This document shows positions 7,772 through 17,322 of a DNA stretch of 64,000 bases, in pieces. This stretch comes from Sphingopyxis sp. JAI128. Lineage in GTDB: Bacteria > Pseudomonadota > Alphaproteobacteria > Sphingomonadales > Sphingomonadaceae. The stretch covers positions 124,001-188,000 of the forward strand of contig NZ_JACHDA010000007.1 of assembly GCF_014207235.1 (NCBI RefSeq), in the 5' to 3' direction. The notes under the pieces were generated by a model, which did no database searches, had not been told where the DNA came from, and worked only from the letters and a program-made list of their open reading frames with translations. The first letter of the stretch is position 1. Every line of letters begins with the position of its first letter. A program made the translations under genes and the position numbers.

Positions 7772-10015
7772 CTATGCCAGAGCTGCGTCGGCGCCCATCA
7801 GATTGGGGAAGAAACCTTCATGCGCGTCGCGCAGTTCCGCCAGCGTCACCTGATGATCGCTACCCGGCAGTTCGAAGACGATGCGGTCCTTGATCGTCCG
7901 GCCGACGGGGTCGACCGGCACGTCGGCGCGGCCGGCGGCGTCGAGGAAGTCGGCGAGGCAGGTGTCGCAGACGGTGACGAGGTAGAGGCCCTGATCTTCC
8001 CCGAAAAAGCTTTCGGCGATGCCGAACGGCTGTTCCTCGCTGACCAGTACGCCGATGTTCGATTTCAGCGCCATTTCGGCGAGCGTCACCGCGATACCGC
8101 CGTCGGACACGTCGTGGCAGGCGGTGATCCAGCCGGCGTTGATGCTCTTGCGGATGAAGTCGCCGGTGCGCTTTTCGGCGCGGAGGTCGACGGGCGGCGG
8201 CGGGCCTTCTTCGCGGCCATGGATTTCGCGCAGCCAGATCGATTGCCCCAGGTGGCCGGCGCGTTCGCCGACCGCGAGGACGATGTCGCCGGTGCGTTTG
8301 AAGCCGATGCCGACCGCCTTGGTCAGGTCCTCGATCACCCCGACGCCGCCGATCGCGGGGGTCGGCAGGATCGCGCTGCCGCCGCCGGTTGCCTTGCTCT
8401 CGTTATAGAGACTGACGTTACCCGACACGATCGGATAATCGAGCGCGCGGCACGCCTGCGCCATGCCGTCGAGGCAGCCCACGATCTGCCCCATGATTTC
8501 GGGACGCTGCGGGTTCGCGAAGTTGAGGCAATTGGTGATCGCGAGCGGGGTCGCGCCGACCGCGCTGATGTTGCGCCAGGTTTCGGCGACCGCTTGCTTG
8601 CCGCCCTCGACGGGGTCGGCGTAGCAATAGCGCGGGGTGCAGTCGGTCGACATGGCGAGCGCGCGGTTCGTGCCGTGGATGCGGACGAGCGCGGCGTCGC
8701 CACCGATCTGCACCGTGTCGCCGCCAACCTGGCTGTCATATTGTTCCCAGATCCAGCGGCGGCTGGCGATGTCGGGGGTGGCCATCAGCGTCTTGAGGTC
8801 CGCCGCGACGTCCTTGGTCTCGGGAACGCCGGTCAGGTCGGCCTGCTTCGGCGTCGGGACATGCGGGCGGTCGTAGAGCGGCGCATCGTCGGCGAGCGGC
8901 GCGAGCGGAATGTCGCAGACGATCTCGCCATGATGTTCCAGCACCATGCGCCCCGTGTCGGTAACGGTGCCGATGACCGCGAAGTCGAGCTCCCATTTGT
9001 GGAAGATTGCCTTCGCAAATTCTTCCTTGCCGGGCTTCAGGACCATCAGCATGCGTTCCTGCGATTCGGACAGCATCATTTCGTACGCCGTCATGCCGGT
9101 TTCACGCTGCGGCACATCGTCCATCTTGAGGTGCAGGCCGACGCCGCCCTTCGACGCCATTTCGACCGACGAGCTGGTCAGGCCCGCGGCGCCCATGTCC
9201 TGAATCGCGACGATCGCGTCCGACGCCATGAGTTCGAGGCACGCCTCGATCAGCAATTTTTCGGTAAAGGGGTCGCCGACCTGCACCGTCGGGCGCTTTT
9301 CCTCGGCATCCTCGCCGAAGTCGGCCGACGCCATGGTGGCGCCGTGGATGCCGTCGCGGCCGGTCTTCGATCCAACATAGACGATCGGATTGCCGACGCC
9401 CGAGGCAGCCGAATAGAAGATCTTGTCCTGCTCGGCGACGCCGACCGTCATCGCGTTGACGAGGATATTGCCGTCATAGGCCTTGTGGAAATTGACCTCA
9501 CCGCCGACCGTCGGCACGCCGACGCAATTGCCGTAACCGCCGATGCCGTGGACGACGCCCGAGATGAGGTGCTTCATCTTCGGATGGTCGGGGCGGCCGA
9601 AACGCAGCGCGTTGAGGTTCGCGACGGGGCGCGCGCCCATCGTGAACACATCGCGCAAAATGCCGCCGACCCCGGTTGCCGCGCCCTGATAGGGTTCGAT
9701 GTACGACGGGTGGTTGTGGCTCTCCATCTTGAAGATCGCGGCGAGCTTCTTGCCGTCGGGCCCTTCGCCAATGTCGATGACCCCAGCATTCTCGCCGGGG
9801 CCGCAGATCACCCACGGGGCCTCGGTCGGCAGCTTCTTCAAATGGATACGCGAGCTTTTATAGCTGCAATGCTCGGACCACATGACCGAAAAGATGCCGA
9901 GTTCGACAAGGTTCGGCTCGCGTCCGAGCGCCGCGAGAACGCGATCATATTCTTCGGGCGAAAGCCCATGCTCGGCGACGATTTCGGGGGTGATGGCGGG
10001 CGCTGGCTGAGTCAT
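7772..10015 (-). CDS. purL: phosphoribosylformylglycinamidine synthase subunit PurL
   Basis: This is the ATP-dependent synthetase subunit that converts FGAR to FGAM in purine synthesis. At 747 residues it is the small PurL form that works with separate PurQ and PurS, neither of which is in the window. Signature stretches include [36 protein letters not shown] and a C-terminal [26 protein letters not shown]. The start ATG at 10015 is the first Met and fits the family N-terminus ([15 protein letters not shown]). Confidence 0.97.
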   Translation of the reverse strand: MTQPAPAITPEIVAEHGLSPEEYDRVLAALGREPNLVELGIFSVMWSEHCSYKSSRIHLKKLPTEAPWVICGPGENAGVIDIGEGPDGKKLAAIFKMESHNHPSYIEPYQGAATGVGGILRDVFTMGARPVANLNALRFGRPDHPKMKHLISGVVHGIGGYGNCVGVPTVGGEVNFHKAYDGNILVNAMTVGVAEQDKIFYSAASGVGNPIVYVGSKTGRDGIHGATMASADFGEDAEEKRPTVQVGDPFTEKLLIEACLELMASDAIVAIQDMGAAGLTSSSVEMASKGGVGLHLKMDDVPQRETGMTAYEMMLSESQERMLMVLKPGKEEFAKAIFHKWELDFAVIGTVTDTGRMVLEHHGEIVCDIPLAPLADDAPLYDRPHVPTPKQADLTGVPETKDVAADLKTLMATPDIASRRWIWEQYDSQVGGDTVQIGGDAALVRIHGTNRALAMSTDCTPRYCYADPVEGGKQAVAETWRNISAVGATPLAITNCLNFANPQRPEIMGQIVGCLDGMAQACRALDYPIVSGNVSLYNESKATGGGSAILPTPAIGGVGVIEDLTKAVGIGFKRTGDIVLAVGERAGHLGQSIWLREIHGREEGPPPPVDLRAEKRTGDFIRKSINAGWITACHDVSDGGIAVTLAEMALKSNIGVLVSEEQPFGIAESFFGEDQGLYLVTVCDTCLADFLDAAGRADVPVDPVGRTIKDRIVFELPGSDHQVTLAELRDAHEGFFPNLMGADAALA

Positions 10016-10048
10016 GGCGCGCCTTTAGCGACACCAGCGTAAAACGAA

Positions 10049-10082
10049 CAGACCCCATGATGCGAAAACATCATGGGGTCTG
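10049..10082 (-). terminator. rho-independent terminator, 14-bp perfect stem
   Basis: Stem arms 10049-10062 and 10069-10082 (CAGACCCCATGATG and its complement) enclose the 6-base loop CGAAAA. On the minus strand a T-rich stretch follows. It terminates the small secreted-protein gene before purL. Confidence 0.75.
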
Positions 10083-10097
10083 CGGTCGGAGCTTGTT

Positions 10098-10394
10098 TTA
10101 GCGCGAAGCGAGCGTGGTCGTCTCGGTCTCGAGCGGTTCGACATCGCGAAGCGCGAAGCTCACCTGCTGCGAACCGACAGTGCCACGTACGCGGCGATCG
10201 CCGACGCGGAGCGTGAACGGCTTGCCGGTGCGTTCCTCGATGCCGCTGATCACGCGGGTGTCGCCCACCTTGGTGACGGTGTAGCTGTAGGTGGAGCCTT
10301 CATGCTCGAAACGCTTGACCGCTTCGTCCTTGGCGAGCGCGGCGGTCGGCGCCAGCGCGAGCAAACCAAGGGCGGGGAGAATATAGTTTTTCAT
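10098..10394 (-). CDS. small secreted protein of unknown function
   Basis: This 98-residue product has a clear signal peptide (MKNYILPALGLLALAPTAALA, cleavage after ALA at about residue 21). A basic, beta-rich mature part follows, with a central YSYTVTKVGDTRVISGIEERTG stretch. No cysteine and no known domain are visible. AAGGA lies about 9 bases before the ATG. It is a single-gene unit closed by a strong terminator. I do not recognise the family; a periplasmic role is all that can be inferred. Confidence 0.75.
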   Translation of the reverse strand: MKNYILPALGLLALAPTAALAKDEAVKRFEHEGSTYSYTVTKVGDTRVISGIEERTGKPFTLRVGDRRVRGTVGSQQVSFALRDVEPLETETTTLASR

Positions 10395-10645
10395 GGTGCA
10401 AGTCCTTGTCGATTGAACAAAACTTGCCTTTGAGCCCCTCTCTTCTTGTGCAGTGCAACATGGCGGGCGATGCGCGCGTCAGCAATTGCAAAAAACAGAA
10501 ATGTGATTGCGTTTAACGAAGGTGGTCGGCCGCCGCGCGGCACCCAGGCAAGCGCGACCCGCGCCGCCGCGCCAACAGCGAAACCCGTCGCGAGCGTACC
10601 CCGGGCGATGTCGAGCAATGTGACCGTGGTCGACCGGCTCTTCAT
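10391..10645 (-). other. doubtful 84-residue membrane-like reading frame
   Basis: The reading frame has a hydrophobic centre (ARGTLATGFAVGAAARVALAWVP ... AITFLFFAIADARIARHVAL) that looks more like protein than an antisense shadow. It overlaps the start of the next gene by 4 bases. It may be a small gene or the 3' half of the decayed gene whose remnant lies at 10728-10880. No strong ribosome site was seen. Confidence 0.25.
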
Positions 10646-10727
10646 CGTCGCACGATTGGTGAGATCAACTAGGCCATGTCGCAGTAAAAGCCGAACAGGC
10701 GCTCCAAGCGCCGCGACATGCCACTTG

Positions 10728-10880
10728 CCTGCGGCGATACGAATCGCCTCGATCCCGGGGACGAGTAGCGCGGCGGAGCTAATATCGACGAGTGGGGCGG
10801 CGACGAACAGCGTCCCGAGCCCCGCCCCCTGGGACGGGCCGCGACGCCCAGCGCGGGGGCGAAATGGCCGATGAACTTGG
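10728..10880 (-). pseudogene. remnant of a conserved multispanning membrane-protein gene
   Basis: In one minus-strand frame the sequence reads KFIGHFAPALGVAARP, with a TAG stop a few codons before it and no start codon. A shift within a G-run then continues it as GLGTLFVAAPLVD...LLVPGIEAIRIAAG. The two pieces together resemble the N-terminus of an alphaproteobacterial membrane protein that I recall as GHFAPAL...LGTLFVAAQLVD...GIEHMRI, often labelled metal-dependent hydrolase. Lost start, upstream stop, frameshift and missing remainder mark it as decayed. The family match is from memory. Confidence 0.4.
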
Positions 10881-10951
10881 TGCGACGCTATCGGGCAAAA
10901 TCGCCACGTCGAGCTTGACCGCAAGGGGGCGAAGGGGCCAAAGCAGGGCCC

Positions 10952-11215
10952 ATGACGGATACCCCCGACCCCGCTGCCGTTCCCGACATCGTCTCGCTGT
11001 CGTTCGAAGCCGCGATGGGCGAGCTGGAAACGATCGTGCGGCGGCTCGAAAGCGGCGACGTCAGCCTTGAAGAGTCGGTAACGCTTTACGAGCGCGGTCA
11101 TGCGCTGCGCGGCCATTGCGAAGCGCGGCTGGCAGCGGCGCAGGCGCGGATCGAACAGGTCAGCCTGGGCGCCGACGGCCGTCCTGCGGGAACCACCTCC
11201 TTCGGCGAAAGCTGA
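10952..11215 (+). CDS. xseB: exodeoxyribonuclease VII small subunit
   Basis: The 87-residue product matches XseB: SFEAAMGELETIVRRLESGDVSLEESVTLYERG is the family core, followed by a coiled C-terminal segment. It combines with XseA to degrade single-stranded DNA; xseA is not in the window. It is followed after 6 bases by ispA, a frequent arrangement (xseB-ispA) in bacteria. Confidence 0.95.
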   Translation: MTDTPDPAAVPDIVSLSFEAAMGELETIVRRLESGDVSLEESVTLYERGHALRGHCEARLAAAQARIEQVSLGADGRPAGTTSFGES

Positions 11216-11221
11216 TCGGTC

Positions 11222-12142
11222 ATGGCGCGCGCCGACGACCAGCTTTCGCGGGGAACCCAGTTGCTGCTTTCGACCCAGGCCGAGGTGGTGGCGGGGATCG
11301 ACCGATTGTTCGACCAGTTGCTGCCCGTGCCCGCCGACCCGCGCGGGCCGCTCTATGAAGCGATGCGCCACGCCGCGATCGCTGGCGGGAAACGGCTGCG
11401 TCCGATGCTCGTCCGCGCGGCGGGCGACCTGTTCCACGTCGACCGCGCGCTGAGCCTGCGGGTGGGTGCGGCGGTCGAGGCGATGCATGTCTATTCGCTG
11501 ATCCACGACGACCTGCCGTGCATGGACGACGACGATATGCGCCGGGGCAAGCCGACGGTGCACAAGGCGTTCGACGAGGCGACCGCGGTCCTTGCGGGCG
11601 ATTCGCTCCACGCGCTTGCCTTCGAATGGCTGTGCGATCCGGCGACGAGCGCCGATCCCTTCGTACGCGGCGAGCTGTGCTGCGAACTTGCGCGCGCCGC
11701 GGGACCTGCTGGCATGGCGGGCGGGCAGATGATGGACCTCGCCGCCGAAACATCCGATTTCGACCTGCCGACGGTCACGCGGCTCCAGCAATTGAAGACC
11801 GGCGCGCTGATCGCTTTTTCGGTCGAGGCGGGGGCGATCCTTGCGCGCATCCCCCCCGACGGACGCCGCCCGTTGCGCGGCTATGCGCGGGACATCGGGC
11901 TGGCCTTCCAGATCGCCGACGACATCATGGACGTCGAGGGCGACGAGGTACTGGCGGGCAAGGCGCTGCACAAGGACGAGGCCGCGGGCAAAGCGACCTT
12001 CGTGACGCTGATGGGGCTGGAGCGCGCGCGCGAACAGGCGACGTTGCTCGTCGATCAGGCGATCCAGCACCTCGCCGGATTCGGCGAAGAGGCGGCGCTG
12101 CTCCGCGCGATCGCGCGTTATGTCGTGGAAAGGGACCGTTGA
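11222..12142 (+). CDS. ispA: farnesyl diphosphate synthase (polyprenyl synthetase family)
   Basis: This 306-residue protein condenses isopentenyl and allylic diphosphates to farnesyl diphosphate. It has the first aspartate-rich motif at residues 95-105 (HDDLPCMDDDD, the insertion type of bacterial FPP synthases), GKRLRPML near residue 56, and the second motif DDIMD near residue 235. The stop overlaps the coaD start (TGATG), so they are translationally coupled. A geranylgeranyl chain length cannot be excluded from sequence alone. Confidence 0.93.
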   Translation: MARADDQLSRGTQLLLSTQAEVVAGIDRLFDQLLPVPADPRGPLYEAMRHAAIAGGKRLRPMLVRAAGDLFHVDRALSLRVGAAVEAMHVYSLIHDDLPCMDDDDMRRGKPTVHKAFDEATAVLAGDSLHALAFEWLCDPATSADPFVRGELCCELARAAGPAGMAGGQMMDLAAETSDFDLPTVTRLQQLKTGALIAFSVEAGAILARIPPDGRRPLRGYARDIGLAFQIADDIMDVEGDEVLAGKALHKDEAAGKATFVTLMGLERAREQATLLVDQAIQHLAGFGEEAALLRAIARYVVERDR

Positions 12143-12648
12143 TGCGGGTGGGGGTTTATCCGGGCACGTTCGATCCGATCACACTCGGCCATATGGACAT
12201 CATCCGCCGCGGCGCGAAGCTCGTCGACCGGCTTGTCATCGGGGTGACGACGAATATCACCAAATCGCCGATGTTCGACGACGACGAACGCATCGCGATG
12301 GTGAAGGCCGAGGTCGCCTCCATCGAAGGCGACATTCGCGTCGTGGGCTTCAACTCGCTGCTGATGGATTTTGCCGAGCGCGAGGGGGCGAGCGTCATCG
12401 TTCGCGGGCTGCGCGCGGTCGCCGACTTCGAATATGAATATCAGATGGCGGGGATGAACCAGCAGCTCAACGACCGGATCGAAACGATATTCCTGATGGC
12501 CGACGTCGGCTTGCAGCCGATCGCTTCGCGGCTGGTCAAGGAAATCGCGATCTTCGGCGGCGACATCCATAAATTCGTGACGCCCGCCGTGCGTGATGCG
12601 GTCACCGCGCGTATCGCCGAACGCGGCCTTCGTCAGGGCGACGGGTGA
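12142..12648 (+). CDS. coaD: pantetheine-phosphate adenylyltransferase
   Basis: CoaD adenylates 4'-phosphopantetheine in coenzyme A synthesis. The 168-residue product starts MRVGVYPGTFDPITLGH with the nucleotidyltransferase TxGH motif at 14-17. It continues with the family stretch VIVRGLRAVADFEYEYQMAGMN. Start ATG 12142 overlaps the ispA stop by one base. Confidence 0.96.
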   Translation: MRVGVYPGTFDPITLGHMDIIRRGAKLVDRLVIGVTTNITKSPMFDDDERIAMVKAEVASIEGDIRVVGFNSLLMDFAEREGASVIVRGLRAVADFEYEYQMAGMNQQLNDRIETIFLMADVGLQPIASRLVKEIAIFGGDIHKFVTPAVRDAVTARIAERGLRQGDG

Positions 12649-12735
12649 TACCATCCATTGAGCGTTCAGCTTTTTCCAGCTAGGGCGCGCCGGACGGGGC
12701 GCAATTCCGGAATGTTACACAAAGGCCGATCCAGC

Positions 12736-13539
12736 ATGAAATCTTCCTTCCGCCCCCTGATTTTGATGGCGATGGCGCTCGGTCTCGCGACGGCTGCCGT
12801 CGCGCAGGAGGTCCCGCCCGCACCATCGCCAAACCCGGAGACGAGCCAGCCCGCGCCGCCGGTGGAGACGCCCGCTCCCGCTCCGGTCGAAACCCCCGCG
12901 CCCGCTGCGCAGGCGACCGACGCGGCGCCCGCGGCAGAGGTGCCCGCAGTGCCGGCGATGACCCCCGACCAATATATCGGCAACCCCGAATATATGCTCA
13001 ACCTCGACCTTTCGACGGGTGGGCGCGTGGTAATCCAGCTTTATCCCAACGTCGCGCCGAACCATGTCGATCGGATCAAGCAGCTCGCCCGCGCGGGCTT
13101 CTACGACGGGATCAAGTTTCACCGCGTGATCGACGGCTTCATGGCGCAGACGGGCGATCCGACGGCGACCGGGCAGGGCGGATCGCAGCTTCCCGACCTG
13201 AAGGCCGAATTCAACGCGACGCCGCACCTGCGCGGCACGCTGTCGATGGCGCGCGCCGAGAATGAGGACAGCGCGAACAGCCAGTTCTTCATCATGCTCC
13301 AGCCGCGTTTCGCGCTCGACCGGCGCTACACGGCGTTCGGCCGCGTCGTTTCGGGCATGCAATATATCGACGCGATCCATAAGGGCGAGCCGCCCGAAGT
13401 GATGTCGCGCATGGTCCAGGTGTCGGTCGCCGCCGACAACAAGCCGATGCCGCCCGCGTCGATGCTGGTCGAAGCGCAACCCGCGCCGCAGCCCGCCGCC
13501 GACGTGAGCGTCGACGAACTCAACGCACCCGTCGCGCAG
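12736..13539 (+). CDS. periplasmic cyclophilin-type peptidyl-prolyl isomerase
   Basis: The 268-residue product (stop codon ends at 13542) has a signal peptide ending in ATAAVAQ. A Pro/Ala-rich linker of about 40 residues follows, then a cyclophilin domain with FHRVIDGFMAQTGDPTATGQGG, the catalytic-loop stretch NSQFFIML and a short acidic tail. It catalyses proline cis-trans isomerisation on exported proteins. I chose ATG 12736 because the earlier in-frame region (from 12658) is not signal-like. It lies between coaD and queA, a common sphingomonad order. Confidence 0.9.
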
Positions 13540-13566
13540 TAATCGCGGGAAGGCGCGCGAACCTTT

Positions 13567-14643
13567 ATGCGCGTCGACGCCTTCGATTTTGACTTGCCGA
13601 ACGAGCGTATTGCGCTGCGTCCTGCGCGCCCGCGCGACGCCGCGCGCATGCTCGTCGTCGATGGCGAAGACTTCGCGGATGCCGGAGTGCGCGACCTGCC
13701 GACGTGGCTACGCTCGGGGGACTGCCTCGTCTTCAACGACACGCGCGTCATCCCGGCCCAACTCGAGGGCCGTAGAGACGTTCGAGATGATGGCGCGCAG
13801 AGCGCGCCGGGGGCAAAAATCGGCGCCACGCTGCACAAGCGCGTCGACCTGCGCCGATGGCAGGCGTTCATCCGGAACGCCAAGCGGCTGCGTGTCGGTG
13901 AAACGGTCGATTTTGGCGAGGGCGTAACTGCGCTTGCCGAGGAGCGACTAGCCGACGGCAGCTTCATTCTCGCCTTTGCCGGCGACGAGCCGGTAGAAGT
14001 CCTGCTCGAACGCGCGGGGACGATGCCGCTGCCGCCCTATATCGCGGGCAAGCGTCCGACCGACGCCGACGATCGCCGCGACTATCAGACTATGTTCGCG
14101 CGCGAGGACGGCGCGGTTGCCGCCCCGACCGCGGCGCTGCATTTCACGCCGGGCTTGCTTGAGGCGCTCGCGGCGGCGGGGGTGAAGACGGAGACGCTGA
14201 CGCTCCACGTCGGCGCGGGCACGTTCCTGCCGGTAAAGGCCGACGATACCGAAGATCATGTCATGCATGCCGAATGGGGCCGGATCGACGCCGAAACCGC
14301 GGCGCGGCTCAACGCCGTCCGGGCAGCGGGCGGGCGCATCATCGCGGTCGGCACCACCAGCCTGCGCCTGCTCGAAAGCGCCGCGCGGGACGATGGTCGG
14401 ATCGGGCCGTTCGCGGGCGACACCGCGATCTTCATTACCCCCGGCTATCGTTTCAACGCGATTGACGGGTTGATGACCAATTTCCACCTTCCGCGTTCGA
14501 CCTTGTTCATGCTGGTCAGTGCGCTGATGGGATTGGACACGATGCAGGCCGCCTATGCCCATGCCATCGGAAACGACTATCGTTTCTACAGCTACGGCGA
14601 TGCCAGCCTGCTGCTTCCGCGTCAGAGCGATCGGTCGGCGTAA
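13567..14643 (+). CDS. queA: S-adenosylmethionine:tRNA ribosyltransferase-isomerase
   Basis: QueA transfers and isomerises the ribosyl group of SAM to preQ1-tRNA in queuosine synthesis. The 358-residue product starts [30 protein letters not shown] and contains [15 protein letters not shown], a PPYI motif, [26 protein letters not shown] and a C-terminal [12 protein letters not shown], all typical. Its pathway partner tgt is 11 kb away at 25865, with accessory genes between. The 3' end overlaps the convergent MerR gene by 22 bases. Confidence 0.96.
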   Translation: MRVDAFDFDLPNERIALRPARPRDAARMLVVDGEDFADAGVRDLPTWLRSGDCLVFNDTRVIPAQLEGRRDVRDDGAQSAPGAKIGATLHKRVDLRRWQAFIRNAKRLRVGETVDFGEGVTALAEERLADGSFILAFAGDEPVEVLLERAGTMPLPPYIAGKRPTDADDRRDYQTMFAREDGAVAAPTAALHFTPGLLEALAAAGVKTETLTLHVGAGTFLPVKADDTEDHVMHAEWGRIDAETAARLNAVRAAGGRIIAVGTTSLRLLESAARDDGRIGPFAGDTAIFITPGYRFNAIDGLMTNFHLPRSTLFMLVSALMGLDTMQAAYAHAIGNDYRFYSYGDASLLLPRQSDRSA

Positions 14644-15374
14644 ACCGCCATCGCCGCTGCGATGAACTCGGGGCATCCCGGTAGTTCGTCGTCGTTATAG
14701 GTGCCGCGGAATTCGGGGTTTTCGACATAATAGCGGCCAAGGCCCCTGAACGCCGCGGCATCGGGTGTCCAGCTGTGCGACACCCAGCGATAATGGCGGC
14801 CGGTCACGGCCTGCACCGCGTCGGACGCGGGATCGGCGCCCTCACGGAACAGGCGCTGGAAGTCGGCGCGGATCGCCTCCATTTCCGCCTGGATCGCGGC
14901 GACCTGTTCCTTGTTGAACGTACGTGCCTTTGCCTGCGCGGCCGCGACGGCATCCTTGCCCCAGAATTCCTCGGCCTCGCGCTGCCAGCGGTCGCGCGTT
15001 TCGGGAGCGACGCCGGTGTAATAGTCGTTGTCGTTCATGTCCTCGTCCTTTTCCAATGATGCGATCGTGCGATCGATGGTGCGGATGAGAGTCCGGTAGT
15101 GGCCGATCCGGCTTTCGAGCACTGCCCTATGCTCGCGCAGTGCGGCAAGCGGATCGAAGGCAGGGTCGTCGAGCACGGCGGCGATTCCGGCCAACGGCAC
15201 GCCAAGCTCGCGATAGAAGAGGATCTGTTGCAGCCGCAGCAGTTCCTCCCTGCCGTAATAGCGATAGCCGTTGATGCCGATATGGCCCGGCTTCAGCAGC
15301 CCGATCGCATCATAATGATGCAGCGTTCTGACGCTGATACCCGCCGCCCTCGCGACCTGCCGAACCGTCCGCAT
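14622..15374 (-). CDS. MerR-family regulator with TipAS ligand-binding domain
   Basis: This 250-residue protein has an N-terminal MerR winged helix ([27 protein letters not shown]), a dimerisation coiled coil around residues 75-110, and a C-terminal TipAS domain from about residue 125 ([15 protein letters not shown] ... [26 protein letters not shown]). TipAS-type activators bind thiopeptides or other bulky compounds and remodel promoters with long spacers. No target gene is obvious; self-activation is usual. It overlaps the end of queA, which suggests it is the first gene of an inserted block. Confidence 0.87.
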   Translation of the reverse strand: MRTVRQVARAAGISVRTLHHYDAIGLLKPGHIGINGYRYYGREELLRLQQILFYRELGVPLAGIAAVLDDPAFDPLAALREHRAVLESRIGHYRTLIRTIDRTIASLEKDEDMNDNDYYTGVAPETRDRWQREAEEFWGKDAVAAAQAKARTFNKEQVAAIQAEMEAIRADFQRLFREGADPASDAVQAVTGRHYRWVSHSWTPDAAAFRGLGRYYVENPEFRGTYNDDELPGCPEFIAAAMAVYADRSL

Positions 15375-15462
15375 TCACCGTCTCCTCATCACGGGGACGG
15401 GCTATCGGGGATCACGCAGCGTCAGGGTCAAGGGCTTTTTTTGCCCCCGTTCACGCCGGGTC

Positions 15463-16128
15463 TCAGATTTCGATGACGATCCTGATCTTGTCGAGGCTGA
15501 TCTCGGCTGCCTTGGCGATGTCGTTCTTCGCGCGTGCGACGACGTCGCCCAGGCTTTCGGCTTCCTCGATTCCGAGCAATTCGGAAAGCTCTACGCCCAG
15601 CAAGACCGCCAGCTTTTCCATCCGGCCTGCCTTGGGTCGTGCCTTGTCCTGTTCCCACGCCGAAATCGAGGGCTCGCTGACGCCGAGCTGTTTTGCGATT
15701 TGCGATTGGGTCAAACCCCTCGTCGTCCGCAACCGTTGCAGCCGGGCGCCCAGGCTTTCGGCCTGCGGGGGTTGTGAAACGGGCAAGGTGCCGCCTTGCG
15801 GTCCGACGACGCTGCGCAGCTGGGCGGCGCTGAGCGTCGCCGACGAGATGGGCGCATCGAACTGACAGCCATAAATGTGCGCGCTGGCCCAGATCACCTT
15901 TGCGCAGGTCGCCCCGGCGTGCGGCAGGCCGATTTCGATCCGGTCCCCGACGTCCAGCGTCCCCTCGCTTTCGATCAGCAGGCCGGTCGATGAAATATTG
16001 TGAAGCAACACCGAAACACCGCTGCCGCTCGACTTCGCGCCCTGCAATTGCAGCCGGAGCGTGTGGCGTGCGCTGCGCGGCTTGCCGCGCGAGGCTTCAC
16101 TGTTTTCGATATATGCTGGAATCGCCAT
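15463..16128 (-). CDS. PilZ-XRE fusion: c-di-GMP-binding domain joined to a helix-turn-helix
   Basis: This 221-residue protein combines two domains. Residues 14-100 form a PilZ domain with both c-di-GMP motifs intact: RHTLR (RxxxR, 21-25) and NISSTG ([D/N]xSxxG, 44-49). Residues 126-186 form an XRE/Cro-type helix-turn-helix (LGARLQRLRTTRGLTQSQIA ... SEPSISAWEQDKARP). A short C-terminal helix follows. The arrangement predicts a transcription factor that reads c-di-GMP. It is divergent from the chaperone-usher fimbrial operon, across a 529-base intergenic region, which makes that operon the natural target. No close named family is known to me. Confidence 0.85.
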   Translation of the reverse strand: MAIPAYIENSEASRGKPRSARHTLRLQLQGAKSSGSGVSVLLHNISSTGLLIESEGTLDVGDRIEIGLPHAGATCAKVIWASAHIYGCQFDAPISSATLSAAQLRSVVGPQGGTLPVSQPPQAESLGARLQRLRTTRGLTQSQIAKQLGVSEPSISAWEQDKARPKAGRMEKLAVLLGVELSELLGIEEAESLGDVVARAKNDIAKAAEISLDKIRIVIEI

Positions 16129-16657
16129 AGCCTGCCTGATCGGACCGCTCGCGTTAAGGGCGGGTTACCGCCCACGCAAATGCTGTGCGGCCATATGTGC
16201 GATCGCGGCGACCGCCCTCGGCTCGCGCCGGGGAAAATATTCCCGGAATCGAAAACGACTCGCCTTGCCGGCTGGAGTACCCGGATCGTCGATATGGTCC
16301 CGGCCGACGTTCGATCATGCCTGTGATGGCAGGAACTTAGCTATCGGTTAATCTACCTCAAGTCGCGCCATCGCATGCCGGTTTCAGGGAGTGATCAAGC
16401 GATTTTGGCACTCATAATGCCATAAGGTGTTAGGATTGCGAAGTTTATCAACGTTCCAGCTACCTTAATGTTTGGCCGCCCACTGTCTCAAACTCGAACA
16501 GGCTTCTCAAGCCACCGCTGAGCGGGGCGAATCCTAAGCGCCCGGGATTGCTTATGTAAATAATTTGTTTATTTTCCTGAAGGGATTTGAACGATTCTTA
16601 AGTCCATCGCGGTGGACGTCAGGATTGGGCCTGGGGCGTGCTTTGGACCAAAAAGGC
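16129..16657. other. AT-richer intergenic region between the PilZ-XRE gene and the fimbrial operon
   Basis: This 529-base stretch is visibly poorer in GC than its surroundings, especially 16370-16610. It holds a sigma-54-like element at 16406-16420 and no convincing gene. Its length and composition suit a promoter region with several regulator sites. An in-frame extension of the first fimbrial gene reaches back to ATG 16565. Confidence 0.6.
16406..16420 (+). promoter_or_regulatory. candidate sigma-54 (RpoN) promoter of the fimbrial operon
   Basis: The sequence TGGCACTCATAATGC matches TGGCACG-N4-TTGC at all but two positions, with the essential GG (16407-16408) and GC (16419-16420) at the exact spacing. 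It is also part of a small palindrome TGGCA-N7-TGCCA (16406-16422), so a repressor site is an alternative reading. Transcription would begin near 16432, about 225 bases before the first fimbrial gene. Confidence 0.45.
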
Positions 16658-17245
16658 ATGTTCGCAGGATTGGGGGGTTTTTTGGCATATTTCGATCGTC
16701 AGGTCGTGGCGCGATTCCGCGCGGCTGCAGCTTTTATGCTGTTGTCGGCGGTGGCGACCACCGCGAATGCCAAGGACAGCGCCGTTGCGTTCGATGGCGT
16801 TTCGCTCAATGTCGTCCTTTCGGGCCATATCACGGCGAAATGTTCGGTCGGCGGCGGCGGCACGATCAACCTTGGGCGCCTCGTCGCCAACAAGCAGGCG
16901 AGCGCGCGGTTCGACGTCGGGTGTAACGTTCCCTTTGAGTTGGTTTTCCGGTCGACTTCGGGCGGGATTGCGCATGTGACGAAGCCGGAGGGCGAAGGCC
17001 CCTACGCCGGCATCGTCCCCTATCGGTTGGGCGTGACGGTTCCCGCGCTTTCGCCGCAGCCGCTGCAACTCCACGCTGACTTTACAAGCAATCAGATGAT
17101 CGCGGGCGCAACGCTCGACAGCGGCGACGCGATCGCGGCGGGGGGCGGCGAAATCCGCCTCCAGACAGAAATGACGCAGGGCAGCGATCTGCTGGCCGGG
17201 GAATATGGAGATTCGATCATGATCGTGATCAATCCGCGCGTCTGA
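16658..17245 (+). CDS. minor fimbrial subunit, spore-coat-U-like secreted protein
   Basis: The 195-residue product (from ATG 16658) has a signal peptide ending TTANAKD and a mature domain with a cysteine pair and pilin-like beta pattern (HITAKCSVGGGGTINLGRLV ... FDVGCNVPFELVF). It closes with GEYGDSIMIVINPRV, the donor-strand-like C-terminus seen in chaperone-usher subunits. The start is uncertain: ATG 16565 in the same frame would add 31 residues but gives a poorer signal peptide. It precedes the likely major subunit. Confidence 0.65.
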   Translation: MFAGLGGFLAYFDRQVVARFRAAAAFMLLSAVATTANAKDSAVAFDGVSLNVVLSGHITAKCSVGGGGTINLGRLVANKQASARFDVGCNVPFELVFRSTSGGIAHVTKPEGEGPYAGIVPYRLGVTVPALSPQPLQLHADFTSNQMIAGATLDSGDAIAAGGGEIRLQTEMTQGSDLLAGEYGDSIMIVINPRV

Positions 17246-17322
17246 GGAATGCTGGCACAAGAGGCCAGTAGGGTCGTCTACCAAGTAAGTGCATGTAAGT
17301 AAACGTGAAAGGGAGTAATATA

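Noticed and set aside
7820..10042. A 740-codon open frame on the plus strand opposite purL
   Set aside because: It is antisense to a full-length purL with clear motifs; the translation is a D/R/G-rich shadow without signal or domain.
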